In this document: in pieces, positions 24,411 to 33,959 of the stretch
How positions within the stretch are numbered: the first letter of the stretch is position 1
How the letters are laid out: the number at the start of each line of letters is the position of its first letter
NCBI GenBank assembly: GCA_000016765.1
Contig: CP000701.1
Coordinates: 62,001-126,000 of the forward strand
Reading direction: 5' to 3'
Source: Rhizorhabdus wittichii RW1
GTDB taxonomy: Bacteria; Pseudomonadota; Alphaproteobacteria; Sphingomonadales; Sphingomonadaceae
Length of the DNA: 64,000 nt
The notes under the pieces: model-generated
The model's database searches: none
The model's input: the letters and a program-made list of their open reading frames with translations, nothing else
What the model was told of the DNA's origin: nothing
Made by a program: the position numbers and the translations under genes

Positions 24411-26630
24411 TCAATCCACTTGCTGCAACTCTTGAAGCAAAGACGATACTTCTGTCGAAAGATGCTCGTGGCGGCGAACCCAAAAATCGCGATGCAAAGC
24501 CTCTGGTATCAATTCGTCATATTTTTCGACAGAGAGGTTGGTGACAAATTGTCCTAGCTCGGCGACCGGCGGGCATTGTTCCAGCACCGCAACTACGTCT
24601 CGCGCTTGGTTGATGGAAGCATTGGTCAAGGTAACTCCGACATCGAACGTCTCGCATTCGAACCCTATCGAGGTGAGCAACACGGCAAACAAGCCGTTCA
24701 CGTCCGACCCGCGCCACGTCATGACATGGGTTACAGATCCGGCATCAAGGAAACGAGCCATGCCCAGATCGGCATAATATTGCCTGCCTTCAAGCAGCAA
24801 CCCTCGCGCGACCGGGTCGAGATATCCAGGCAAGGCGCTATCACTCAGCACCAGCCGCATTTCATACGCTAGCCGGTCATGAATTGCCTCACTACCAACA
24901 CGATCGAATTTCGGTATCTTGCCAGCACGGTGCGAGGCCACCTCAACCACCTTGGCCGGGTCGTCGACAGCAATCACGCGCCAGCGCCTTCCAGCGAACC
25001 CAATGATACTACCTATGGCCAGCAGATTTATGATCGGCAGCGTGCCGAGCGTTCGTCCTTGATGGACAAGGCGCCATTCTTCGGGGGACTTGAAATTCGC
25101 GTAAAAGTCGCGGCCTGCAACGATCCGTTCGCCCATCGGCCCCAGCAACAAGGTACGGTCCTGCGCCTGTTCAAGCAGCGGCTCCTCCCCCTGCCCCATC
25201 CCATGTAGCAAGCTGGCGAAGTCCCGCTTGCTGACCGCCGAAAACGGCCCCGCGCCACAAAGAGCCGTATAAAGGTCGGATGCACTGCAGCCGCCCGCCT
25301 GAGTGATATAGGATAATAGCTGGTGCAGCAGCACAGAAAGAAGCGCACCGTTTGGCCGCGGCGGCTCGACAAACCGTGCACGAAGCAGATTCATCGCAGC
25401 GACGGCCTGAACGACTGGCAGATGTAGCCGATCGAGAGGATCCGCGTCCGCTGCCAGGAAAGGCTCCCGAACATAATTTCTGAATATGGCGGATGCCCCT
25501 TCGCGCCGGCCTGACCGGCCAAGGCGCTGGCGAAGCGAGGCAAGCGAGCGCGGCGCCCCAAGCTGGCCCACAGCATGGACGGAGCCTATGTCTATACCCA
25601 ATTCAAGTGTCGTAGTGGCAACCGCCGTTGTGGGCAGGCGGCCGAGCTTCAACCGCGCCTCAAGCTCCTCTCTGAGTTCCTTTGACAGGCTGCCATGATG
25701 AGGGAAAAACTCATTCGGAACCGAGCGCTCATCTGACAACGTGCGCAAACGATCGGCTAATTCCTCGACATTGCCTCGCGAACCGGCAAAGAAGAGGTTA
25801 TTCTGACCGCGCAGCGCATCGAACGCATGCGCAGCGATATGGCTGAGGGCGGAATACTCAGCCGGAAGCTCCGTAGCTGACCGATCAGTCGATTCTGGCG
25901 GTTCAATATAGGCGCGAACCTGAAGCTTGATGGGCGCAGAGGCTCCTTCGACAACGACCACATTTGGCGGCTGCCGGGCTGTCCCGCTCAACCACTCGGC
26001 CGCCTCTGCAAGATCGCCCAGAGTTGCAGACAGGCCAACCCTGCGTGCCCTTGTCTCACTCAGAGCCTCCATCCGGTTAAGCAAGCTCCACAGGTGAAGA
26101 CCGCGCGCGCCCTGGAGAAAAGCATGAAGTTCATCGATGATAATGGCGTCAAGCCGGCCGAAGAGGCTTTCAGCCGCGCCAGGCCGCCTGACCAGCATCG
26201 CCTCGATCGACTCAGGCGTTATGAGGACAACGCCCTTGGGATTGCGAAGGATCGCGGTTTTGGGTCCTGCCGGAGCGTCACCGTGCCAGCGCACAATGGG
26301 CATCTCCAGTCTTTCACCCAGTTCTGAAAGCCTGGCATATTGATCGTTTATGAGCGCCTTTAAGGGGGCGACGTAGAGTATCGCCACGCCAGCCTCTTGC
26401 CGGCCCGCCATCTGGCTAAGCAATGGAAGGAATGCCGCTTCGGTCTTTCCCGCAGCGGTCGATGCGGAAATGAGCAAATCCGCTCGGCTGTCAAAGAGCG
26501 CGCGAGACGCCTTCTGCTGCACTTCCCGAAGGCGGTCCCAGCCCTGCTCTCTGATCCACCGTCTGATCTCAGGATGAAACCGGTCATAGGCGTCCTCGCC
26601 CTCAGAGGGAGAAGGCGGAGAGTTCGTCAT
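24411..26630 (-). CDS. BrxHI/Lhr-like superfamily 2 DNA helicase
   Basis: A 739-residue helicase; ATG 26630 (MTNSPPSPSEGEDAYDRFHP) fits best, overlapping the end of the ATPase gene by 29 bases. Motifs visible in order: Q-like WDRLREVQQKASRALF, Walker A ISASTAAGKTEAAFLPLL, DELH box AIIIDELHAFLQG, motif III VGLSATLGDLAE, and motifs V/VI TTTLELGIDIGSVHAVGQLG with RQRLGRSGRREGASAIF. The C-terminal 300 residues hold a winged-helix-like region as in Lhr proteins. BrxHI helicases accompany BrxD in type 2 BREX; here no other BREX gene is present. Third gene of a TerB-BrxD-helicase operon, presumably acting on DNA. Confidence 0.87.
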   Translation of the reverse strand: MTNSPPSPSEGEDAYDRFHPEIRRWIREQGWDRLREVQQKASRALFDSRADLLISASTAAGKTEAAFLPLLSQMAGRQEAGVAILYVAPLKALINDQYARLSELGERLEMPIVRWHGDAPAGPKTAILRNPKGVVLITPESIEAMLVRRPGAAESLFGRLDAIIIDELHAFLQGARGLHLWSLLNRMEALSETRARRVGLSATLGDLAEAAEWLSGTARQPPNVVVVEGASAPIKLQVRAYIEPPESTDRSATELPAEYSALSHIAAHAFDALRGQNNLFFAGSRGNVEELADRLRTLSDERSVPNEFFPHHGSLSKELREELEARLKLGRLPTTAVATTTLELGIDIGSVHAVGQLGAPRSLASLRQRLGRSGRREGASAIFRNYVREPFLAADADPLDRLHLPVVQAVAAMNLLRARFVEPPRPNGALLSVLLHQLLSYITQAGGCSASDLYTALCGAGPFSAVSKRDFASLLHGMGQGEEPLLEQAQDRTLLLGPMGERIVAGRDFYANFKSPEEWRLVHQGRTLGTLPIINLLAIGSIIGFAGRRWRVIAVDDPAKVVEVASHRAGKIPKFDRVGSEAIHDRLAYEMRLVLSDSALPGYLDPVARGLLLEGRQYYADLGMARFLDAGSVTHVMTWRGSDVNGLFAVLLTSIGFECETFDVGVTLTNASINQARDVVAVLEQCPPVAELGQFVTNLSVEKYDELIPEALHRDFWVRRHEHLSTEVSSLLQELQQVD

Positions 26631-27906
26631 CACCGTCGGCCTGGTCCATGTCTTCCTCATTCAGATCATCATCAAGGGAAAGGCCACCAATCAGGTCTCG
26701 CCAGTCGAGCGATGGATTTTGCTCGAGGATGGCGAGGAACTGGACGAACGCCTTGATAGTGTTGCGGGGCGTGCGGAAATAGGCTTCCCCAATCCTGCGA
26801 CTGCAATGGTCCATGAATGCTTTCAGCGCTTCGTCTGGGACAAGGTAGCGCTCGGAATCGCGAAGCGCAAAAACGGCGCGGATGTTGCCCAGCAGGATCA
26901 AGAAATCCTCAGGCGAGAGGTTCTGCAACCGGATGACCGGTCCGGACATATCGACTAGGCCCTGAGCCGCGAACTGGTTCTCAGCGAGGCGCGATTGCAA
27001 AGCCTCGTAGCTGTATAGCCCCCGCCGGCTGTCCATCAGAAATTCGGGCGTGCCACCGAAGATGAAGCCAAGCCCTTCGCTATTGCCCTGCAGCATGTCA
27101 TTGACCATTCGCAGGATCTGCTCGAAATTCTGATTGCGGGCCTGGGCGCTCTGAAGCTTGTAGATGTTCACCATCTCATCGAACACGACGACGAGCCCGG
27201 TATAGCCCGCAAGGCGCACGAAAATCGCCAGAAGCTTCAAGCTGTCATAAACGTCCGCATCATCGATGATTGAGCGGACGCCGAGCGCCTGGCGAGCTTC
27301 CGTCTTCGTCGTATATTCCGCCCGCAGCCAACGCAGGGAAGCGGCCTTGAGAGGTTCATTCCCCTCCTCGCTTCCCCGCCAATAGGCTTTAAGGACGTGA
27401 GCAAAGTCATGGCCGCCAACGAGTTCCTGGATCATCGAGAGCCGCTTATCGATGACGCCTTCCACAGGAAGGCTCTCGGCATGCGCCTGCTTGACGCATT
27501 CACTGATGAAACGCTCGACGACGCTCGGCAATGCACCGCCATCCGCCTTGGTTCGGGTCGCCATGTTGCGAACAGCCTCGGCATAAAGGCCTCTCGCCTG
27601 CCCGCCTGTAGCATGGACACGGCGATCGGGTGCGAGGTCAGCATGGATGGTGACGCAGCGACGTTCCAGCGCAATCAAGCGAATGAGGCTCAGGAAGAAT
27701 GTCTTGCCCGCGCCATATTCGCCGATGATGAAGCGGCAGGATGAGCCGCCTTCCACAATCCGGTCGATGTCCTTGACCAGCGCTCCTACTTCGCGCGAGC
27801 GCCCAACCTGGATGTGCTGAAGCCCAATACGGGGAACCACGCCCGCAGCAAGTGCCTGGACGATCGTGTCGCGCTCACGGGGCTTGATGGTCGGAAGTTG
27901 GGTCAT
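26602..27906 (-). CDS. BrxD-like P-loop ATPase (DUF2791 family)
   Basis: A 434-residue AAA-type ATPase. The N-terminus PRIGLQHIQVGRSREVGALV leads to Walker A FIIGEYGAGKTFFLSLIRLI and Walker B GLVVVFDEMVNIYKLQSAQA; later blocks include LGFIFGGTPEFLMDSRRGLY, the sensor-like QNLSPEDFLILLGNIRAVFA and FRTPRNTIKAFVQFL. These are the hallmarks of the BREX BrxD/DUF2791 family. The start overlaps the TerB-protein stop by four bases and its end overlaps the helicase start, so the three products are probably made in a fixed ratio and form one complex. Confidence 0.88.
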   Translation of the reverse strand: MTQLPTIKPRERDTIVQALAAGVVPRIGLQHIQVGRSREVGALVKDIDRIVEGGSSCRFIIGEYGAGKTFFLSLIRLIALERRCVTIHADLAPDRRVHATGGQARGLYAEAVRNMATRTKADGGALPSVVERFISECVKQAHAESLPVEGVIDKRLSMIQELVGGHDFAHVLKAYWRGSEEGNEPLKAASLRWLRAEYTTKTEARQALGVRSIIDDADVYDSLKLLAIFVRLAGYTGLVVVFDEMVNIYKLQSAQARNQNFEQILRMVNDMLQGNSEGLGFIFGGTPEFLMDSRRGLYSYEALQSRLAENQFAAQGLVDMSGPVIRLQNLSPEDFLILLGNIRAVFALRDSERYLVPDEALKAFMDHCSRRIGEAYFRTPRNTIKAFVQFLAILEQNPSLDWRDLIGGLSLDDDLNEEDMDQADGDDELSAFSL

Positions 27907-30900
27907 GCGGCTTGGCTCATTGACTGAATGGTTTGAACGAGATGCGGCTGGATCGAGACAAGGTCGTCATCCTCGATAGCAAGGTCATCGAAGATGTCGA
28001 AGGCCCAATCGTTGATCGTCTCGATCGCTCCCCCTGGCAGCAGGCGATTATCGCGACAAAGCGTTTCAAAGGCTTCTGCCTCAAGTGGCTCTTGCGCCAG
28101 CCCGTGAAGCACCCGGCCATGGGCGATGTCCAGACCGTCGAACAGTGGAACCTCACCAACAACGGCAGGGGGCGAAGATGGAGTAGCGACTTCGGGTTCA
28201 TCCTCACGGAATATCCCGGCAAGCATGGCCGAAACCGATGCGGTTTCCTCCTGCAATCGGGCAAGCCGCTCGACATCGACGCTGCTGCCCACGCTTTGAC
28301 CTGAAGATTTGTGCCTTGGCTGACCCTGAGTGCTGCCAGCATGCAGCCGCGTGTAAACGTCATCCTGCGGACGTCCAAGCGCCTTGTAGAGGCTCTCCAG
28401 GAATCGAACCTCCGCCGGCGTTACCCTCTGATCGGCAAGGATGGCGTGAACCGCTGACGAAAGCACGAAATCTTTCTCTTCTTCCGGCAGTTCCAGGAGA
28501 CGCTTCGTCGCTGCACGCAGCTTTGGCGGATTGGCAATCAAAGCGATACTGTGGGCAGCAAGGCGCTGGCGGTCCTGATCATCCAGTCCAGCGATCGCGG
28601 CAAGGTCAGTGACGATAGATTGCTGCTCGGCGTCGACCACGACAGAATCCGCCATGGCTGCAAGGACCGCAATCTCGACCATGATCCGGGCGGACCTATA
28701 AGCCTGACGTCCCTCAACGGGTTGAGTGGTGCCCCTGCGGGCGAACACGCATAAAGTTGTATCAGGCGCAAACGTCACAGCCGGTCCAAATCGTCGGTCA
28801 GGCTCATACCCAACGTCCATAGCGTCAAGTATGTCGGGCAGACGACGCGCATAAAGGCTCCGTCGGTCCGCCGACATCTGTCCGTTGGCTAGTAAGATTG
28901 AGAGCAGATCATCGTATTTGATCGACGCGAAACTTCCATCACTCGTGCTTGAAAGCAGCTGGATTCGCGCTCCCTCAAACGCGGCTTGTTCCGCTTCTCC
29001 TCGCGCGTCTGCCGGATGCAAGGCCGAGGCGAGCACGCTCCCTTCTTCCTCCGGCGATCTTCCGAGCAGCCTGCTCAGCGGGTCAAGCGCCTGCGTGCAA
29101 CCATCCAAGAGGCTCTGCAATTTGGAAATGGGACCGTTAATCGCTCCAACGTCGGGAAGATCATCGAGTTGGACGTTCGCGTTGAACTCTGCACTGGCGG
29201 AGCGATAGCTGTGATGAAGCCGCGACTTTGACGACCGCACTTTGATGCCTTTGGGATATGCTTGTGCGTAACGTGCGTGCCACAACGTCCGAAACGGCTC
29301 GAAGCAGCGCGTGACGGCCGTGCGGGTTGAGAGATTGGGATGGGCAAGCGCCCAGCAAAGCGCATCCTCTGCATCGATAGGCGTGCCATCCCGCACTTTT
29401 CTGCCGAGATGGACCCGCAGCCCAATCGGAATTTCCCAGCTATAGCGCGTCGACAGGCTGGCCTTGAGTGGCGGCACCGGGCGATCGAACAGGATTTCGG
29501 CTGTGTCGATCAGTGCACGGGCATAGCTCTGGAAGCTCCCGTTTGAACCATAAATGGCCAGCAGCGCTTCGACTTCCGCCAAGATTGCTGGCGCATCCTC
29601 CTGGGAACGCTCATGAATAAGGCGTCGTTCAAGACCATAGAAATAGAGGAATACATAGCCGATCGGCGTTGCCGGACTGCGCCTGCCGCTTGCCAGCCAA
29701 TCGAGATAGGCGCGCCGTGCCTCGGGAGAGATGTCGTCATAACTTGGCCAATAGGAAAGCGAAGTCCCAAGACTGTCCGCTTGACGCCCAATGGCCATCG
29801 CCGGATTAACGAGGGTGCGATGCCCTTCTGAACGCGTGGCTGCGCCAAAATATAGCATTTCTGCGCGAAGGGAGACATCGCCAACCCTGATATCCGTTGC
29901 ATCGGCGATCCATTGTGCACATGGGGTCGCCTGCCTTTCGCAGCGTGCATCACTCGAAAGCCCGGAGGCCCGACTTTGGTCACCGCTGGTTCGCGGAACA
30001 AATCGGCCAGCCAACGAAGAAATGATCGCGGCCGGCCTCTCCCTATGTTCCAACGTCCCGGTCAGCCGGGCCCGATAGCGCAGGGCCTGATCATAGGTCG
30101 TGAAAGAATAACCGCCATATTTGAAGCGGCCATCAGCTTGAGCGATGATACCATTCTCGTCTTCAAGAGGCACCAGCCTGACCGGTTCTTCCCCATCGGA
30201 TGGCCCCGGCGCGGCGGATAGTCGAGGAACAACAGCCGCAATTTTGGCGGTGCCGTCGCTGTTTTGAGCCGAGCTTTCCGGCTGCATCGAATGTGTCCGG
30301 TCACTCGCTTTTCCGGTCATCCTGTCCTTATATTTCAAAGCCTGATCATAGGTCGAGAAGGCGTAACCGGCGAAGACGAAGCGCCCATTGGCATTTACGA
30401 CTATCCCGTTTGCATCCGGAGAAGCAGATGTAGACGAATTCTCCGATAGTCGCAGGCTTGCGGGAAGCGGCGAAAGAGGCGCTTTCTGCAAATCGAAGCG
30501 CTCAAGATCGGGTATCGGAGGAGAGATGACACGTAACGGTTCAGTGCGGGCATTTCTGAGGCTATCATCGGATGCTCTCACCTTCCGCTCGGCAAACCGG
30601 ACTGCCTGATCGAGTGTGGAGAAAGAATAGCCAAAGCAGGCAAAACGGCCATCAGGCCTGTTCTCGATGAGGTTCTGCAAATCGCCAGCCAGGTCGGCCA
30701 TATCCGCCTCCTTCTCATGAGAAAGATCGTGACCGTCGTTTGCGCCCGTTGGCGAGATCGCAACGTGCTGCACATCGTTCGTCCCGGAAAATGTCGCTCC
30801 CTCAGCCACGGACGCATGGTTCACGGACACCAGCCGCGTCGTTTCATGCTTCTTGTTGTCGCTCGACGGCACCGGCCCGAAGCGGTTCGCGCGCTTCTCG

Positions 30901-31274
30901 CCCGGCAGTAGCATGAGAAGCATGGAAAATGCGTAGAGAAGAATTGCGAAGCTGTTGCCAAACCCCATCATCGCGTAGGCCGCGACATTGATGAGAACCC
31001 AACGTCCACTGCGACCCTGATCGTGCAATCGACGAACCTGAACAGCAAACCAGGGAATCGCGGTGACTAACCACCAGGTAATATAGGCAAAGACCCAGCC
31101 CGGCGGCACCGAGGGAGCGCTATTTCCCGCTTTTGGCTCGGAGCCGGCGATCAGGAGAGTGATGAGAACCAGAAAGACTATGGCGGAGAGACCAGCGAAT
31201 GACCAGAATTCTCCCAAGCTGGCGCGCCCACTAAAATCGCGATAACGCCGCAAGGCCATGAACATCAGCGGCAT
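27903..31274 (-). CDS. Giant TerB_N-TerB-TerB_C protein with DUF805 membrane domain
   Basis: About 1123 residues from ATG 31274 (MPLMFMALRRYRDFSGRASL). Residues 8-140 are a DUF805 domain with about four transmembrane helices. Residues 150-420 are a linker with three copies of a GRFxxxGYxFSTxDQA repeat (about 209-231, 297-319, 382-404). TerB_N follows at about 450-690 (LYFGAATRSEGHRTLV, YWPSYDDISPEARRAYLDWL, VFLYFYGLERRLI), then a TerB metal-binding-type helical domain at about 870-1000 (ADSVVVDAEQQSIVTDLA, HAILADQRVTPAEVRFLESL) and a TerB_C region to the end. TerB domains were linked by comparative genomics to tellurite resistance and DNA processing. First gene of the operon with the BrxD-like ATPase and helicase. 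Probably a membrane-anchored sensor or scaffold (inference). Confidence 0.85.
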   Translation of the reverse strand: MPLMFMALRRYRDFSGRASLGEFWSFAGLSAIVFLVLITLLIAGSEPKAGNSAPSVPPGWVFAYITWWLVTAIPWFAVQVRRLHDQGRSGRWVLINVAAYAMMGFGNSFAILLYAFSMLLMLLPGEKRANRFGPVPSSDNKKHETTRLVSVNHASVAEGATFSGTNDVQHVAISPTGANDGHDLSHEKEADMADLAGDLQNLIENRPDGRFACFGYSFSTLDQAVRFAERKVRASDDSLRNARTEPLRVISPPIPDLERFDLQKAPLSPLPASLRLSENSSTSASPDANGIVVNANGRFVFAGYAFSTYDQALKYKDRMTGKASDRTHSMQPESSAQNSDGTAKIAAVVPRLSAAPGPSDGEEPVRLVPLEDENGIIAQADGRFKYGGYSFTTYDQALRYRARLTGTLEHRERPAAIISSLAGRFVPRTSGDQSRASGLSSDARCERQATPCAQWIADATDIRVGDVSLRAEMLYFGAATRSEGHRTLVNPAMAIGRQADSLGTSLSYWPSYDDISPEARRAYLDWLASGRRSPATPIGYVFLYFYGLERRLIHERSQEDAPAILAEVEALLAIYGSNGSFQSYARALIDTAEILFDRPVPPLKASLSTRYSWEIPIGLRVHLGRKVRDGTPIDAEDALCWALAHPNLSTRTAVTRCFEPFRTLWHARYAQAYPKGIKVRSSKSRLHHSYRSASAEFNANVQLDDLPDVGAINGPISKLQSLLDGCTQALDPLSRLLGRSPEEEGSVLASALHPADARGEAEQAAFEGARIQLLSSTSDGSFASIKYDDLLSILLANGQMSADRRSLYARRLPDILDAMDVGYEPDRRFGPAVTFAPDTTLCVFARRGTTQPVEGRQAYRSARIMVEIAVLAAMADSVVVDAEQQSIVTDLAAIAGLDDQDRQRLAAHSIALIANPPKLRAATKRLLELPEEEKDFVLSSAVHAILADQRVTPAEVRFLESLYKALGRPQDDVYTRLHAGSTQGQPRHKSSGQSVGSSVDVERLARLQEETASVSAMLAGIFREDEPEVATPSSPPAVVGEVPLFDGLDIAHGRVLHGLAQEPLEAEAFETLCRDNRLLPGGAIETINDWAFDIFDDLAIEDDDLVSIQPHLVQTIQSMSQAA

Positions 31275-31675
31275 CTTCTGGTACAAAGCATTGAATCAAT
31301 TCCCCCTACGGGGAAGTTTGTCCTCCAGTCCTAATTTGTTCAAGCCTTTAGCAAAAGGCTGGTCGCTTCTAATTGGCACTATCAGAGGCCAGTCTGATCA
31401 CGCGGAGTTGCTCAGTTCCTGTGGAGCATCGGTCGTCAAGCCATGCCTGACGCTAAGCGGCCGATTTTCGATCCCCAGCAGCGGACGTTCCGCTTTTCCG
31501 GCGGATGTCGCCCGAGACCAGTCGTTCACTCCGACTCCATTGAACGTCAGGTGTTGACGAATGCTGCTGATCGCATTGGTCAAAGCGGACCATCCGCAAC
31601 CGCGCCTATTTCGGTTGTCCGGCATGGCCAAGCGCGATCCTGAAACCTGCCATTCGCTCATCCCGCTTGGAGGGG
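31275..31675. other. Intergenic region upstream of the TerB operon
   Basis: No gene is supported here. It should hold the minus-strand promoter of the TerB-BrxD-helicase operon. The last nine bases (TTGGAGGGG, 31667-31675) are the left copy of the target duplication of the IS21 element that follows. Confidence 0.5.
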
Positions 31676-31852
31676 TGTCAATCGGCGTCCAAACGGGACC
31701 CCTTATCGGCGCGCAAAAGGGACCCCCTGTCAGGATGGCGGAGCGTTGATGTGACGGGCTTCCTTGGGCTGCGCGCGGCGTAGGGAGGGCGTAGCCCGAC
31801 CGGAGGCGCGCGCAGCGCAAAACATCTTCTAATTGATCGGTGCTGGGGGGGA

Positions 31853-32581
31853 TCAGCTGCGGTTTTTGAAGCGCCAGCTGTCATTGCCGGTCTCGACGAT
31901 GTCGCAATGATGGGTGACGCGGTCGAGGAGCGCGGTGGTCATCTTGGGATCGCCGAACACGGTGGGCCACTCGCCAAAGGCGAGGTTGGTGGTGATGATG
32001 ACGCTGGTCTGCTCATAGAGTTTGCTGATCAGGTGGAACAGCAGCTGGCCGCCTGATCGGGCGAACGGCAGATAGCCCAGTTCATCGAGCACGATCAGAT
32101 CGAGACGGGATAGCTGGGCGGCGAGAGCGCCACTCTTGCCGATCCTGGCCTCCTCTTCGAGGCGGGTCACCAGATCGACCGTGTTGAAGTAGCGGCCTCG
32201 GGCGCCGGAGCGCACAACGTTGGCGGTGATGGCGATGGCCAGATGGGTCTTGCCGGTGCCTGTTCCGCCGACCAGGACGATATTGCGCCGTGCGGGCAGG
32301 AACGCGCCGCTGTGCAATGAACGCACAAGCCCCTCGTTGATCGGGGTACCCTCGAACCGGAAGGCATCGATGTCCTTTACGACTGGCAGCTTGGCAGCGG
32401 CCATCCGGTATCGGATCGACGCGGCATGACGATGCGTCGCCTCCGCTCGCAGGAGGTCGGTCAGTATCTCCATGGTGGTGCGCTGGCGCTGAAGGCCGGT
32501 GGTGACGGCATCGTCGAACGCGCCCGCCATGCCTTTGAGACCAAGGCCGCGCATGGCCTCGATCATATCATGCCGCTGCAT
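31853..32581 (-). CDS. istB: IstB ATPase of the second IS21-family element
   Basis: A 242-residue AAA+ helper, starting [20 protein letters not shown]. Walker [18 protein letters not shown] and Walker [18 protein letters not shown] are present. It overlaps the istA end by 14 bases. It is clearly diverged from the IstB at 3449-4216. Intact, but its IstA partner is broken. Confidence 0.92.
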   Translation of the reverse strand: MQRHDMIEAMRGLGLKGMAGAFDDAVTTGLQRQRTTMEILTDLLRAEATHRHAASIRYRMAAAKLPVVKDIDAFRFEGTPINEGLVRSLHSGAFLPARRNIVLVGGTGTGKTHLAIAITANVVRSGARGRYFNTVDLVTRLEEEARIGKSGALAAQLSRLDLIVLDELGYLPFARSGGQLLFHLISKLYEQTSVIITTNLAFGEWPTVFGDPKMTTALLDRVTHHCDIVETGNDSWRFKNRS

Positions 32582-33959
32582 CGAAGGTCCTCAGCTGGTC
32601 GTAACGGGCACAGTCGGCGATCGGGGGATGGCGCAAGGCGCTATCCTCGGAGGTGATGATCGTCAGCGGACGCGGCGGTTCCCGGCGTCGTGCCAGGATG
32701 TTGAGGATCAGGTCGTCGCTTGCCGTGCCTGTCGCCAGTGCCTCACGCACAGCGGCTTCGACAGGCTCCAGGCCATCGGTCAGTACGGCCGACAACACAC
32801 GGACGAACCGGCGATCGGCATCGTCGCCATTACCCAGCTTGCGGCGCAGGCGGGCAAGCGCCGGTGGCAGATCCCAGTCCTGGAAGGGGGCACCGTTCCG
32901 CAGCGCGCCAGGCTTGCGGGCCAGCACTGGCAGATAATGCCAGGGGTCATAGATCGTGCGGTTGCGCCCAAAGTAGCGAGGATGTTCAGCGACAACCTCT
33001 TCGCCGCAGCGAACGACGATGCGGTCGGCATAGGCGCGGACCTGCACCGTGCGTCGTGCCACCGTCGAGAGCACCGAGTAGCGGTTGCGGTCGAAGCTGA
33101 TCAGGCAGGTGCCGGTCACGGCATGCTCACTCTCATTGAAGCCGTCGAACGGTCCCAGCATCGGCTGCAGCGCAGATCGTTCTATCTCCAGCACCTGCGC
33201 CACGGTCAGCTCGCCCTGTTCAGGATGGGGCTGCCGTTCCGCCCAGCGCCGACACTCGGCCTCCAGCCAGCCATTGAGCTCTTCGAGACTGGCGAACCGC
33301 AACCGGGGCTGGAAGAAGCGACCCCGGATCGTCTGCACCTGGTTCTCGACCTGACCCTTCTCCCATCCCGCCGCAGGCGAGCAGGCCGTGGGCTCGACCA
33401 TATAATGGTCGGTCATAATCAGGAACCGCCGGTTGAAGACGCGTTCCTTGCCGGTGAACACGCTCGTCACAGCCGTCTTCATATTATCGTAGATGCCGCG
33501 CCCTGGCACGCCGCCGAAGAAGGCAAAGCCGCGCGCATGCGCGTCGAACAGCATCTCCTGGCTCTCGCGAGGATAGGCCCGGACATAGACCCCACGTGAC
33601 GCGCACAGGCGCATATGCGCGACCTTCACCCGCATCGGCGCTCCTGCGATCTCGACATCCTCATGGCTCCAGTCGAACTGGTAGGCCTCGCCTGGCCTGA
33701 ACATCAGCGGGATGAAGGCGGTGACGCCATCGCCAGCATCCTTGCGCCGCTCGATCTTCCAGCGCGTCGTATAGCGCCGCACCGCATCGTAAGAACCCTC
33801 AAAGCCTTCTCGCACCAGCAGGTCATGGATCCGCGTCATCCGCAGCCGGTCACGTGAGAACGGCGGAGCAATATTCGACCACGGTAGCGGCGGGATAGTC
33901 CTGCTGCGGGCGGCGTAAAAGTCGTCCACCTTGAAGCCTTTCTGCCGAGTCAGGGAGGT

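Noticed and set aside
31443-31749. Short frames between the TerB operon and the outer IS21 element
   Set aside because: They run across the IS end and duplication and show no protein-like conservation or ribosome sites.
32499-33599. 366-codon plus-strand frame within the second IS21 element
   Set aside because: It is antisense to the IstA C-terminal region, which has clear catalytic motifs.
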